Source of the DNA: Nymphaea colorata
Taxonomy: Eukaryota > Streptophyta > Magnoliopsida > Nymphaeales > Nymphaeaceae
NCBI RefSeq assembly: GCF_008831285.2
Contig: NC_045139.1
Location: 7,906,204-7,970,203, forward strand
Direction of reading: 5' to 3'
DNA: 64,000 bases
The translations under genes and the position numbers were made by a program. Of the stretch, positions 24,348 through 35,373 are shown in pieces. The stretch's first letter is position 1, and each line of letters begins with the position of its first letter. The notes beneath the pieces were generated by a model. That model was not told the DNA's origin, made no database searches, and saw only the letters and a program-made list of their open reading frames with translations.

Positions 24348-27031
24348 ATGGAGTCGTCCGGTGCGTCGCCATGCCGGCATTCGGCCGAGTCCTCCCTCGA
24401 CGACCTCTTGCCGGAGTACTACCGCTCCCGAGAGAATTCCGGCGCCGACGTCCGTATATTCACGTCGGGCGGACCACCGATCCTTGCCCACTCCTCCATT
24501 TTGGTATTCCTCTTCTTGCCTTTTCTTTCCTTCCTTCCTGCTTTACTTGATGTTGTTGACAGCCATAGGCTTTGATGCATTTCCGTCTAATTTGGGTTTT
24601 GGTTTGCTTCTTGCATGGTTCCGAAAAAGGCGTCGGTGTCTCCGGTTTTCGAGAATTACATGGAAAGGTTTAGGAGAAACGGCAGGTTGGACAGAATTCC
24701 GATCATGGGCGTCCCCCGGGAACCGGTCCTCGCCTTTCTCCGATTCGCTTATACTTCGAGGTGGGTAGGACTTCGATCGGTTGGGGGAATGAGTGGTTTC
24801 TTTGTTGGGTTGATCGGAGATGTCTTAAAAGTTTTACTTGGGTGTTGTAGATTCGAGGAGGAGGAGATGAAGAAGTACGGGTTTCATCTCCTGGTTCTGG
24901 CACACGCCTTTTCCCTGCCGACGCTAAAGAGGGCGTGCATCAGAGCCCTGGCCGAGTCGCTGACGGTTGCCAACGTCGTCGACGTTATGCAGCTGGCTCG
25001 CCTCTGCGACGCGCCTCACCTCTACCTCAAATGCTTGAAGCTCATCGCCAACAACTTCAGCGGCGTCGCCGCAACGGAGGGCTGGCGGTTCTTGCAGAAT
25101 AATGACCCTTGGCTAGAGCTCGAAATCTTGCAGTATCTCTCAGAGTCTGAATCTGTAAGACCAGCGCTCTCTTCCTTCCCCTTCTTCTTCTTCTTCTTTT
25201 GCAGGCTTCGAGATTTTCTTAGATGCTAGATATTTGTGCGATATGTTGTGGCTGAACACGATCCTTGGATGATCTGAACAGAGGGAGAAGAGGAGGGTCC
25301 GGAAGAGAGAGGAGGAAAGGGTCTACCTCCAACTAAGTGAAGCCATGGAGGCCCTGTTTCACATCTGCACAGAAGGGTGCAAGACGATCGGTCCCTACGA
25401 GAAGGAACTTATGGGAAACAATGGTGGTAGTGGCGGTAATGACGGTGGTGTTTGCAGATTTTCGACATGCAAGCACGTCGAGCGCCTCATTCGCCATTTT
25501 GCGAGCTGTGAGAGAAGGGTTCGAGGTGGATGCTCTAACTGCAAGCGGATGTGGCAGCTCCTGCAACTCCACTCCTTCGTCTGCGATCAACCTGAGTCTT
25601 GCAAGGTTCCTCTTTGCAGGTTTTCCTCATTTTCACCTTCTTTTTCCTTTCGCTTCCCTTTCCGTGAGATTGGGGCCTACTGTTAGGTAGCTTATCAGCA
25701 TAAACAAGGCATGGACGGTGATAGAACAGCGGATCTCCATGCACCTGGTTGGATGGGGCGATTTAACTCCCCTTGAGTTCGACAAAGTCTACCGCTCAGA
25801 ACTTGGGAAATTCTTTTGCGTGGCAAAGTTAGGAAAGACCTCTTTAGGGGTAAAAGAAAAGAAAAACAGAGCATGCAAAGGTTTCATAGGATGAGAATAA
25901 AACATAATAAACTTAGTTTGAAGAAGAAAAAACGCTGCAGTTTCCTTGTGATTCAAGAATAGTTGGGTGGTTCATACCCTTAGAGGTTAGAGAGAACACG
26001 TTTGGTTGTTGGTGCACTATGGGTTTAACCATGAGAAAATGAGTCAGCCAGCATTCAGATTCTTGACGTCTCTGTTCTACCAAAACACTTTATTTTAGCT
26101 ACAAAAGTCAATCCAACCTTCTTGATCGTGCCTCCCTAGTGGATGGTAATTAACCAAACTCGGTGACTTTGACAGGTATTTTTTTCAGTGTAAAAAGTTT
26201 TCCTGTCAACGACCAAATGGAGACTTGACATGTCATTAAACTCTGCCATTTTCATCTTATTGAGCGCTTGTACAAGCGGAAGATCGAGTATCACGTGTTT
26301 ACTCAAGGGGACAGGAGAAAAGTAAAACACAATTCACGTGGTTTGGTTCATCCCCATTGAAAGCTTTTTGGGAATGTACGTAAGGTCTCTAGATAAAAAT
26401 TGGTGTCTTTCGAGGTAAAAAGTAGAATTCATTCGAGAAATATCTAAGCGCACATAAAGTGACCTGCCTTTTCATAGTGATCTACAATCTTTCACCATTC
26501 TATTCTTTGATGTGCGTACCGGATTCCACTATTCAACAGATAGCCAGAATTGGTGATACACGATCATTCACCGTTCCTGATATTTTTAAGAGGTTTGCCA
26601 ATGGTGGAACACTTTCATTTTTCTTTTTCATTCATATCCCCTACAAAGACCAAGTTGTGCAACAGATTGGTCCCCGTCGAGAGCTCCTTGACCCACGACT
26701 CTGTTCTTGAGAAATCTTCCGCTATGTCCAGGATCAGGTGATCCAAACTGGGGAAAAAAAGCAAAATAGAGGATGAGAATCAAAGAAGATATGCATCGTC
26801 ATTCTATATTGTTATTGTTATCAATTTGCTATCTGTGGGGCAACTATAATTATCATACTGATGTGGCATCTCTATCTTCCCGTGGTTGTGGGGAACTGCA
26901 GGCACTTCAGGATGAGAATGGGGTCGACCGGCAAGAGGGATGAACAGATCTTAAAGGACTTGGCAACCAAGATTGCGTCCGCAAAGGCAATTTCTTGCAT
27001 TCTTTCCAAGAAAAAAAGGAACCAAGCGTGA
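24348..27031 (+). CDS. BTB/POZ and TAZ domain protein of the BT family (5 exons, 352 aa; BT4-like)
   Basis: Plant BT proteins combine a BTB domain (CUL3 ubiquitin-ligase adaptor and dimerisation) with a TAZ zinc finger and a calmodulin-binding tail; they act in nucleus and cytosol in development, nitrate and hormone responses. Exons: 24348-24503, 24630-24760, 24851-25154, 25282-25619, 26902-27031, in one continuous frame. BTB starts near residue 33 ([20 protein letters not shown]) and continues through [11 protein letters not shown] and [14 protein letters not shown]-like helical region follows ([20 protein letters not shown]). A basic stretch ([13 protein letters not shown]) begins at residue 198. 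TAZ covers about 219-312 with Cys/His ligands in [40 protein letters not shown] and [15 protein letters not shown]. The C-terminus is basic ([10 protein letters not shown]). Intron 2 is only 90 nt and has no in-frame stop. The acceptor of exon 2 (CCGAAAAAG) lacks a pyrimidine tract. BT4-like is my best subfamily guess. Confidence 0.93.
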
Positions 27032-28285
27032 CGGGATTCAATTGGGTTCCACATCACTCGGGTCTTCTGCAACACGGATGAGTGCAAGGGGCCAATCAAA
27101 TTTTTATGAAGTTGTATGAAGTTTGGATGTGCTTGACATGCAAAGGTTCTGTAGGCGATGTAAATATTTTGTTCATATTTAAATGTGACGTAGCTTGTAT
27201 ATTTCCTTTTTTAAATTAAAAATGTCGAGAAGATGTGTACAAGAAAGAGGAAAAGGTTGTTAGTACTTAAATAGCAAGTAATCTAGTATGTTCTTTATTC
27301 TAATCGTGTTCACACAAAATGGGTATCATCTTTCTTCAAGAAATCTACGAAACCCACACTATGTGGCTCTCTCTCTCTCTCTTATATGTATATAAACTGG
27401 ACTGGTCTGACAAGGATTGAAATTATGATCTATGCTATTTGATGCCAAGTCATGGCTGTAGGTCCCAAAAGTTTTGCGACCTCAATGATCAGTCATAGAT
27501 TGTAAAATGGTGGCTAATCTGATGCATCGGATCAGCGATGCAGATCGCATGTACTCAAAGTTCTTCCATAACAATTTCCAGTGTACACAATCTACCGTGG
27601 ATTCTAGGCTTCTATAATTACATTTGTCTGTGCAGGGATCCAGCCCTAGCTTGGGCTTCAGATCTCGACTCTAGTACAAATTAGTCACTAGTTTTGTTGG
27701 GCGTAGAATAGTTGGTTGAAATGATGGGGACTTTCTGTTAGTGAAAGGAAAGGTAAGGAGAAAGAGGAATGACTTCAGCCTCAGCCTCTTCGGGTATTTT
27801 CCTTCACATGTTGCCATTAAATTATAACTTGTAGTAAGTATAGTTACCATGAAACATGGGCAACAAAATGACAAGTTGGTCTTCAACTTGGTACTCATTG
27901 TATTCTTTTCAACTTGGTACTCATTGTATTCTTCTCTTACCTCCTGTTGTGTGGAAGAGGGTGTCACATATATTGGTAGGGTCAATGACACCCAAAACCT
28001 GGCCAAGACATTGGCAATTTGGAGCGCTTTTGTGGCCAGTGGTGTTGCAGTCATGAACCTCAAGTTGCGCCCATTCAACCACATGCAACCTGGGTGGTCA
28101 GTGGCATCCAAAGCACCTTCGTCCTTTTAGTGTATTAATATATTCTTTCTTTATGCGCGCAAGAGTACAAACGTGAATGTCGAGGGGGAAGGAAGGACGG
28201 ACCTCAAATCGAATCTCGACTCTGTCACTTTGCCTCTCATGTGGCACGGCGGGTGGGAAGTGGGCCAAATTTATGTCCCAACAAG

Positions 28286-28560
28286 TAGGGGTGAACTCGA
28301 GCTGAGTCGAGCTCTAGTTCAGTCAGCTTGAGCTCGGTTCGACTAATAAAACCTCAAGCTCGAATCGGCAGTTACGTGTTGAGTTTGACCTCGACTTGAT
28401 TAAGACTCGACAATCTCGTTTGAATAGAATTGATTATTATTGTTACGTGTTGAACTAGAGCTCAACTCGATTAAGGCTTGACAAACTCTTTTGAATAAAA
28501 TTGATATTCATCATTACCTGTTGAGCTCGAGCTCGAGCTGAATTCTAAAGTTTGTTATTT
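28286..28560. mobile_element. TCGAGCT-rich hAT-like remnant
   Basis: Starts TAGGGGTGAACTCGAGCTGA and contains several GAGCTCGA and ACTCGATTAA words with two similar sub-repeats (GTTACGTGTTGA near 28374 and 28442). The right boundary is not clear. Related to elements at 19.93, 33.24 and 38.79 kb. Confidence 0.4.
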
Positions 28561-29039
28561 TCTGAATTGTAAAATATCACAAACTTTACTAAATAAAAAC
28601 AAATATTCATATTACATGTTATTCAGTTTTAGTTGATAAAAAAATCCAACATAAAGTCCCAACAAACTTACATTTAGTCGAGTCACAAAGCCAACTCTCT
28701 ATCTTGGTAACATGGTATTTAGTCTATCCAAGTCAGAGTCACGAGTTTGCCAACTATAAACTAGCATACACTTTATATCAAGCAAAATCTTACTGGAGGA
28801 TTGCCCAAAAAATTAAGAAAAAAATTGTTCTTCCAAACCTCCCTTCTTTGCACACCTCTAATAAAAGTAGAATTCCTGCAAATGAAGGAGTCAATACCCC
28901 AACCAAATGAGTCACTTTATTTGCAAATGCACATAAATTTTATTTGACCATGCACTCCCAAGTCCCAAACTCTAGCTAGGACTCCATTTATGAAATAGAT
29001 ACTGGCAATTTTTGGATCTGACTTCAATTAGACTTATAT

Positions 29040-29350
29040 GGATCTATTCCGATCCAGATCTAGGCACAGGTTAAATCTGCTGAGACTGGTCTCAGATCGG
29101 AAAAACCCAGCCTGGGTTCGGACCGGAAAAACCCGGCCTGGGTCCGAGCCCGGGCTCGATGGTTCAACCCGGGTCAGGCCGGCCGGGCTCGGACTCGGGT
29201 TTCGACTATCGAGCTGGGCCCAAGCCTGAATTTTGGGCCCGTCGGGCTGACCTGGACTCGGTTTTGCCGGGCCAGGCTGGCCCGATGCCAACCCCTATGC
29301 CACCCACCCAAAACTCGGTTTTACCGGCCGGGCTGACCGGATGACCTAGC
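29040..29350. mobile_element. CCGGGC-rich element remnant
   Basis: Dense CCCGGGCTCG, GGCCGGCCGGGCTCGG and CGGAAAAACCCGGCCTG words (the last duplicated near 29099 and 29124). GC content is far above its surroundings. Probably a non-autonomous element of the type also seen at 22.6 and 44.9 kb. Open frames through it are by-products of the repeats. Confidence 0.4.
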
Positions 29351-30147
29351 ATTAATAACGGGCCAACTGATTATATGTATATATTATTGTGAGGTCCAAA
29401 TTTTATTTATTTATTTATTTATTTGGCGTGCTTTGATGGAACATTAACTGATTTACTTTCTCTTCATTTTTTTATGAAAAGATTTTTGCATCCTTTTCTC
29501 CTGCACCCACTATTTTTCATAACGATATTTTTCACAATATTTTTTTTCTTTTTCAGGAATGACGAAATCCAAGGCTCCTCGTTGTATATGCATATCTACT
29601 TACATTTAATAAGGAAGATGCATGGCTTTTTTTTGGCTGCGAGGCCAGTTTAGAAAATTTTATTTCGGACGTCTTATCAAATCTTGAAAAGGGTTCAAAT
29701 GATTTCTGGAAAAGAAAAGAGTTTAATCTACATTAAAATGTATAGAATTTCTTGGAAACCTAAAGCCGAATAAGAGCGCCATACGTATAAAAGTCCCTTT
29801 CCCCACCTGTATCGAGCTTGACTGAAAAGTATCGAACTTGACTCACTTAACTCAATTAATCGTCGTTGGTTGCACATGCTGCAATGCAACCTTTCTCCTG
29901 CCAAGAGAGAGAGATCACTGAGTGTGTGAAACAAGTGAACTTGATGGCGGCATTGTTAAATCTTAGTGAAGCTACCCTTCTCATGTTCCTAAATCAGTCA
30001 TGCAATCAGCCGTCTTGGTCTTTGGACAGGAAGATATATACCAGCAACACTCCTTGATATAATTATCAATATTCAATCACAAAATTGGATTCTCCGTCTT
30101 GGCCATCAATTGATGAACTACCTGAATTACAATCAACACTAGAAGTA

Positions 30148-30339
30148 TTAAAGCTTTTCTGTTGATTGTAGCCCATCATTCTTCATTCTTTCCTTCCATT
30201 TCTGTTCGAGATTGACACTACAATGTACATGACCAAACAGTCTCTGATCATCCTCCCAGTTTCTGAAGCATCCAGATCCACTTTCATGCTGACTATAAGT
30301 TGGCTGAAAGTCGGTCCACCATTTGAAGATTTTGCTCAT
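30148..30339 (-). CDS. Weak candidate small protein (63 aa), unrecognised
   Basis: A single-exon frame begins MSKIFKWWTDFQPTYSQHES and ends at a stop near 30148. Its composition is balanced and hydrophilic, with several Trp, unlike low-complexity frames around it. On the same strand a TATA-like TATATATAG lies at about 30393-30402, 55-60 bp before the ATG. I do not recognise the family, there is no signal peptide or domain, and it may equally be a chance frame or a fragment of an old gene. Confidence 0.25.
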   Translation of the reverse strand: MSKIFKWWTDFQPTYSQHESGSGCFRNWEDDQRLFGHVHCSVNLEQKWKERMKNDGLQSTEKL

Positions 30340-31690
30340 AGAATCTGATTACATTGATTTGGATTTGATCAATCCTTATAAATCCAAACTACCTATATAT
30401 ATTCTCATCTTTCCATCTAAATTGAAGTAGCAAACTTATTGCAAGCTCACCAAAAATGTCAAAGATATCTTTACCTACCTAGTATTCATGTTGGTCCAAA
30501 ACTATATAATCTGGACTTAAGGAAACCAGTCACCTCACCCCACAGAAGATAAAACAAACCCCACAGTCTTCTTCTACAAAAGAGATATATATTTCTTGTG
30601 AATTGCTGTTACCATTAGTCTTCAGTTCCTGAGGGAGAATGGCATTGAAATCTGCCCTAAAAAGGGTTTGACGTGTTTTCTGGAATCATGTTTTGCTTAA
30701 GAGATTGAGATTAATTTCCTATTCATTTTAGCAATATTCTTCCAAAATTTGTAGACTGCCTTTAATTTGCTTTCAGTATCCCGCCGTCTCTGTGGGTCGA
30801 TTGAAGATGCATGTGGCCCTCGTCTTTTCAGTACAAGATGTGATATATTTACACTAATCTTGTTTCATATGAGATAAAAAAGAAGAGAGCAAGTGAAAGA
30901 GATCTACATCCTTTATTCCTTCTTTATGGGGAACCTATCTCTGCCAGCACCTAAGCAAAGCCTCTCCCACCTATCGTTTAATTTGTCTGTCGTGCAGATA
31001 AGTAACACCAACATAAATCGAACATAAATCGAACTAAAGACGCATTGTTAGGATGACATTTAATATGACCAGCTATATACTACGCTCCTTGAAACTATCT
31101 AAAAGGTTTATACATTATTTTACAATCTTCAAGCATTCATGATTCACGCTCCATCTAGAGTGCCTTGGAGCCAACGTTTTTTCTTTTTTTCTTTTTTTAA
31201 AAAAAGAGGAAATTTCATTCAAGTTGGAAACTCTTTAGCGTTGAAAAAATATACTGAGATATATTTGTAGTTTATGATCAGGATGGGTGTTTGTTGCTTC
31301 TCCTACAAGCTAATTTCACGCCTTTTTTGCCTTCTTATGCTTCTATTCTTATTTCTGGATTCCTTGATTAATGTCACCTACCCAGTAATAGTCATTGTCT
31401 TTTTTTTTTTGGAAATAAGTTTTGCCTTCCCGGTTGAGGCTTTCCGGAAGGCAAATGATGTTTTGGTTCGACTCCCGCTCTTTTTTTAAACAAAAATAAC
31501 AATAAATGGAAATCATGATATTTAGTCGCAAATGAGCTTAGTTAACTTGCTCCAATAATGATAAATTAAGAACATAGTTTAATACATGTATATATACATC
31601 TATTTTACAATCTGAACAAATTTGATCACTTTAATCAGGATGAAGCGTGCAAGCAAAGGGATTGCACAACCTCATCTTTAGTGTCCATCA

Positions 31691-32375
31691 GGTAACCCTT
31701 CAAGAAAGGGCACTTGCTGATTGCTCTCGTTATTGTCCTTTCGCTACCCGCGGATCATGCGACTGCCTTCCGCTACTGACACTTCCCTGCATAGAACCGT
31801 CTAGCGTTTCCGGTTTTCCTTACCTTCCTGCTCCTACTCACATGCTGCTGGCTGCTTACATCCTCTACTCTACTCCCCTTCGGGATAGCAACATCCCAAG
31901 CAACAAGAGTGCTATGAATCGGGAAATTTGATTGATGAGGTGTTTCATTCTTTACCTTGATTTCTGTTGCTGTTGTTCATCACTGGCAGTCGTCGTGGTG
32001 GTCTTACAGACGTTCATTTTCAACCAGCTGTCCTCGTCTCTCTCCCAAGCAGCAAGAGTGCTTTGACTCGTTCATTGTTTCGTCACTTCCCAAACTATGG
32101 CAATTCCTAAGGAAGGTGGAGGTAAGATTATAATAGCGGCAGACCCAGGGACCCTTGGGATGTTGCTATCCCGAAGGGGAGTAGAGGATGTAAGCAGCCA
32201 ACAGCATGTGAGTAGGAGCAGGAAGGTAAGGAAAACCGGAAACGCTAGACGGTTCTATGCAGGGACAAGTTACACATGGTAGCGGAAGGCAGTCGCATGA
32301 TCCGCGGGTAGCGAAGGAAAAGTCTCAAGACAAGGACAATAACGGGAGCAAGTGCCCTTTCTTGAATGGTTACCT
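31691..32375. repeat. Large inverted repeat (foldback) with arms of about 210-225 bp
   Basis: The left arm (31691-31900) read in reverse complement matches the right arm (32153-32375) almost base for base apart from small indels. Shared blocks include GGGATGTTGCTATCCCGAAG, GTGAGTAGGAGCAGGAAGGT, ACGCTAGACGGTTCTATGCA and GGCAGTCGCATGATCCGCGG. The loop is about 250 bp and holds a short direct repeat (GCAACAAGAGTGCT and GCAGCAAGAGTGCT). GC content is higher than in the surroundings. I recognise no protein; the frame from ATG 32097 is not of a known family. Could be a foldback transposon or two inverted copies of a retroelement fragment. Confidence 0.85.
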
Positions 32376-32970
32376 CGAGACTACGGATGGACACTGGGAT
32401 GTCGCCTACTTAGGACGACGCCGAGGCCAGCCAACAGTCTGGCTGAGGGTGGCCGAGAGTATCCAGAACCCCTAGCCAAATGGGAGGAAATGATGAAAAC
32501 GAACGCTAAGTCCCTATTGCGGGTGGAGTGGGAGGCATGAAGACAGGAGGAAACGGGGGAAATCACAGCGAGGTTAGCGCTGCCGAGGAGATGGGGTCAG
32601 GGCCGAGTGTAGTAAGATGGCCTACGGCATTGAAGGTGTATGAACGGCGGCCGAGGAATGCTCGACGTGAAGATCAAAATGAGAGAAATGGACCTAGAAC
32701 CGGCCAAGACCGAGTATTGAGTTCAACCCTGAGAAGAACGAGGCAACCTAGGGCAAACCTAGGCAAGTTCCCAGGCTCCATCCGGGTGAGGCTGCGCTGC
32801 TGTGGAAGACCAAGTCTGGGCGGCACCCAGACAAGTTCCCCCATGGACTCAAAAGGTTCCAGACGTTTTGGACAGCCGACACAGATCGTCTCGATCTTTT
32901 GCTTTTGTGTGGCGTCTCAGTTTGGGACTTTAATAAACTTAGACATTACTAAGAGATTGTGTTTAAGGGG
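32376..32970. other. GC-rich non-coding block, possible retroelement fragment
   Basis: A purine-rich, GC-rich stretch contrasts sharply with the AT-rich spacer and adjoins the right arm of the inverted repeat. Open frames here show no reverse transcriptase, protease, integrase or gag motif I can identify. Possibly the internal part of a non-autonomous retroelement; boundaries unknown. Confidence 0.3.
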
Positions 32971-33154
32971 TTAAACCCTATACTTGAAAAATATTAATGT
33001 GATTTTGATTTCCAGCTCTTCCGTCTCTCTCTCTCTCTCCTCCTCGACCCCTCTCTTCTTCTTCTCGAACTCCTACCGACGGCACCGGAAAGTTCCATTG
33101 AATCCGACAGCTTCTTCTTCTTCTTCTCTCCCGTCTCTATCTTCTTCTTTCTCG

Positions 33155-33240
33155 TCTCAATGGCCGAAGGACGCATGGTTTGAAGGTTGGGAGTAGGTCT
33201 CAATGGCCGAAGGACGCATGGTTTGAAGGTTGGGAGTAGG
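33155..33240. repeat. Perfect 43-bp tandem duplication
   Basis: Two identical adjacent units, 33155-33197 and 33198-33240, each starting TCTCAATGGCCGAAGGACGC and ending TTGGGAGTAGG. Perfect identity suggests a recent event. Confidence 0.95.
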
Positions 33241-33774
33241 GCTGCACACGAGCCGAGTCGAGCTCGAGCTCAAACTCGAGTCGAGCTGCCTAACACAAGC
33301 TCGAGCTCGACTCGATTAACAAAGTCGAGCTCGAGCTCGACTCGGTTAACTCGAGTACAAATGTTGTGTGTGCCTGACAGCCTGTTTTCTATTTCAGCCT
33401 ATTCCCATCCCCCCTCAAATTGCTTTTTGGCATAAAAAATGCACTACTCAAATTTAACTTGGGATTGGAATAAACTCGGGCATGATAATGCCAGCAGTTG
33501 GCTGTCTCCTGTTAATAACACCAATGAATTATCACGAGAAACTAAAATTCCATAACATTTCGATGACTACAGTGAAACTTCCAAACTTTCAGTGACGATG
33601 AAAGAGGTAAGTTGCTATAGTTGGGCACAGATGAAAGTTGCCTAGCACCTCTTGGGCTTCCAGTATTTCTTGATCTTCATTACATTAAAAACAAAGGCGC
33701 TTTTTCCCTTTCACCAGAGGATAAGACACATTTCCTTCAATAAGTGAAACGAATGAGCATAACCCAGCCTTACC

Positions 33775-33930
33775 AATGTCTGATTCGAAAGGTGAGGCAT
33801 TCTGCTCAGGTGTATATGAACCTAAATTTGCAGCATATTCATAAACTATTTGATATATGGCACGAGCCTCAATGAATATCTCATTTGCAGCTTTTATTGA
33901 ATCTTCATACTCAGCAGCACCATACAAAAT
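33775..33930 (-). pseudogene. Exon-like gene fragment inside the composite foldback element
   Basis: On the minus strand an acceptor-like CTGTTGGCAG ends at 33931. An open frame follows (ILYGAAEYEDSIKAANEIFI, then EARAIYQIVYEYAANLG) up to a good donor-like GTAAGG near 33774. The peptide looks like a helical segment of a real protein, but I cannot name the family. With no start, no further convincing exons and a position between inverted repeats, it is best seen as a captured or relic gene fragment. It might instead belong to a real gene whose other exons I have not recognised. Confidence 0.4.
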
Positions 33931-34589
33931 CTGCCAACAGAAACACAAAATGAGGAATTGTTACAGACAGCAGGACAAAAAATGAATATACATGAGATTA
34001 TGCAAATACCGATAAAGAAATCAAAATTATCATCATATCTCCTGAAAATAAATAATTTATTAAGGTCTTCAATTTGACCAGAAAAAGGAAAACCCTTCTA
34101 AGGAAGAAAGACCTTCTATCCCTGGAAGGCACTTTGTTTTTTATAAGCAACAAAGCCAAAAACTGATAAAACTAAAAGCTTTTTCCAAATGTTGCACACG
34201 TCAAGGAGTAAGAAAGAAAAGCAAGCAAAATGCAGGACGGATGTTTCATAAAAAGGAAATATAAACAAGGAACTTGTCCTTTAAAAGGTACCAATTACTT
34301 TCAACTGCAGGACAGATGAATCATAAAAAGCAAAAATACATAAGGAGCTTGCCCTTTAAAAGGTCCCACTTACAATTATGCTTCTTAAGGACATAAATGT
34401 TGTTTTTTTTCAAACTCGAGCTCGTTGAGTCGAGTCGAGAGTCGGCTTGTGTGCAGCCCTACTCCCAACCTCGTCGTTCGGCCATTGAGACGAGAAAGAA
34501 GAAGATAGAGACGGGAGAGAAGAAGAAGAAGCTGTCGGATTCAATGGAACTTTCCGGTGCCACCGGTAGGAGTTATTCAATGTAGCAAG

Positions 34590-34621
<32 letters not shown>

Positions 34622-34679
<58 letters not shown>

Positions 34680-34694
34680 TATATATATATATAT
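34622..34694. repeat. (TA)n microsatellite preceded by (CT)n
   Basis: About 73 bp of nearly pure TA following about 12 CT dinucleotides (34597-34621). It borders the right side of the composite foldback element and the left side of a TA-flanked spacer element. Confidence 0.95.
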
Positions 34695-34902
34695 GATTAT
34701 AGTGATCTAGAAACTCATGAGATTCATCTTATCCATGGTGATAGATGGTTAAAAGAAAACATGCAAAAAAAAGTTATAGATATTTTTATAATCTAGTATT
34801 AATTTACACATTTTTCTCCTAACTATCCATCATGTTGGATTAGATGGTCATAATTAGATAGTTGATTGACTTTTAAAAGTCAGATTCACCATTATATGTA
34901 TA

Positions 34903-34933
<31 letters not shown>

Positions 34934-35117
34934 GAAAATTTGAAATCAGCCGATTAATTTTATAGTCACATGGTCATTTTTTAGCACTTTGTTACTAACC
35001 AAGTAATTGGTCGTTGCAAAGGTACCTTTTTATGGTGGTTTTTAGTATCACAAAATAAAAAATAATCATCCGGCCATAGAAGTAGCCAGTTCATTATATT
35101 TTATTATATATATATAT
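34695..35117. mobile_element. Two probable MITE remnants separated by TA tracts
   Basis: Segments 34695-34898 and 34935-35102 each lie between TA runs (34622-34694, 34899-34934, 35103-35117). The first has weakly inverted ends (TATAGTGATCTAGA against TATAATGGTGAATCTGA). The second ends CCATAGAAGTAGCCAGTTCA, like the flank of the TA tract at 113-195. Non-coding. Confidence 0.4.
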
Positions 35118-35373
35118 GGGTTAATTTAAAATATCATGCAGAGAGAGAGAGTTACTTGCTATTTCCATATGAACCGAATTTTGCGCATAGGATCAGGTCC
35201 AATCAATCACTTGGTGGCTGGTAGCAGACCTTATTGGATGCTTCGGAGTCTGATTTAGGAGATCTTTATCCGGGCATATCTGGATTAGTTTGTTTAAGAT
35301 TGATCAGGCCCTTCAACAGTTCAATTCAACCGCAAAAACAAAAACAACTGAACAATTAGTTTAATTACTCGCG

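Larger units (their letters stand above)
27032..31690. other. Spacer with transposon remnants and no confirmed gene
   Basis: Contains the 3' end of the BT transcript, a 31-bp tandem duplication at 27882-27940 (TCAACTTGGTACTCATTGTA repeated), a TCGAGCT-type element from 28286, a GGCCCGGGC-rich remnant (29.04-29.35 kb), an (ATTT)n run near 29.4 kb, and one weak small-gene candidate at 30.15-30.34 kb. An apparent TATA (TATATAAT near 30504) with a C/A-rich leader up to ATG at 30640 leads only to a 10-codon frame. Confidence 0.5.
33068..34577. mobile_element. Composite foldback element: hAT-like core with extended inverted flanks
   Basis: The core has hAT-like ends: TAGGGCTGCACACGAGCCGA from 33237 and its imperfect reverse complement ending at 34461. 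Both ends carry TCGAGCT reiterations inside. The inverted repeat continues outward beyond these ends: 33068-33240 contains CTCCTACCGACGGCACCGGA, a (TTC)n run and TCTCAATGGCCGAAGG, and 34461-34577 contains the reverse complement of the same series. The left outer arm carries a perfect 43-bp tandem duplication (33155-33240) absent on the right. The roughly 1-kb centre includes an exon-like segment on the minus strand. No transposase is present. Confidence 0.65.

Noticed and set aside
27671-28111. Minus-strand frame of 146 codons
   Set aside because: No recognisable domain; it spans a local 31-bp tandem duplication and reads through low-complexity sequence. Possibly a decayed gene fragment but not supportable.
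30640-30672. ATG after a TATA-like site and C/A-rich leader as a gene start
   Set aside because: The frame stops after 10 codons and joining to the next acceptor gives only a few more codons, so no coding gene can be supported.
31390-31490. TTGGTTCGACTCCCGCTC as part of a tRNA gene
   Set aside because: A B-box-like word is present but no acceptor stem, D-arm or anticodon arm can be formed; at most a SINE remnant.
32528-32974. Plus-strand frame of 148 codons, considered as a retroelement gag
   Set aside because: No zinc knuckle, protease or other retroelement motif; Arg/Gly-rich composition follows from the purine-rich DNA.
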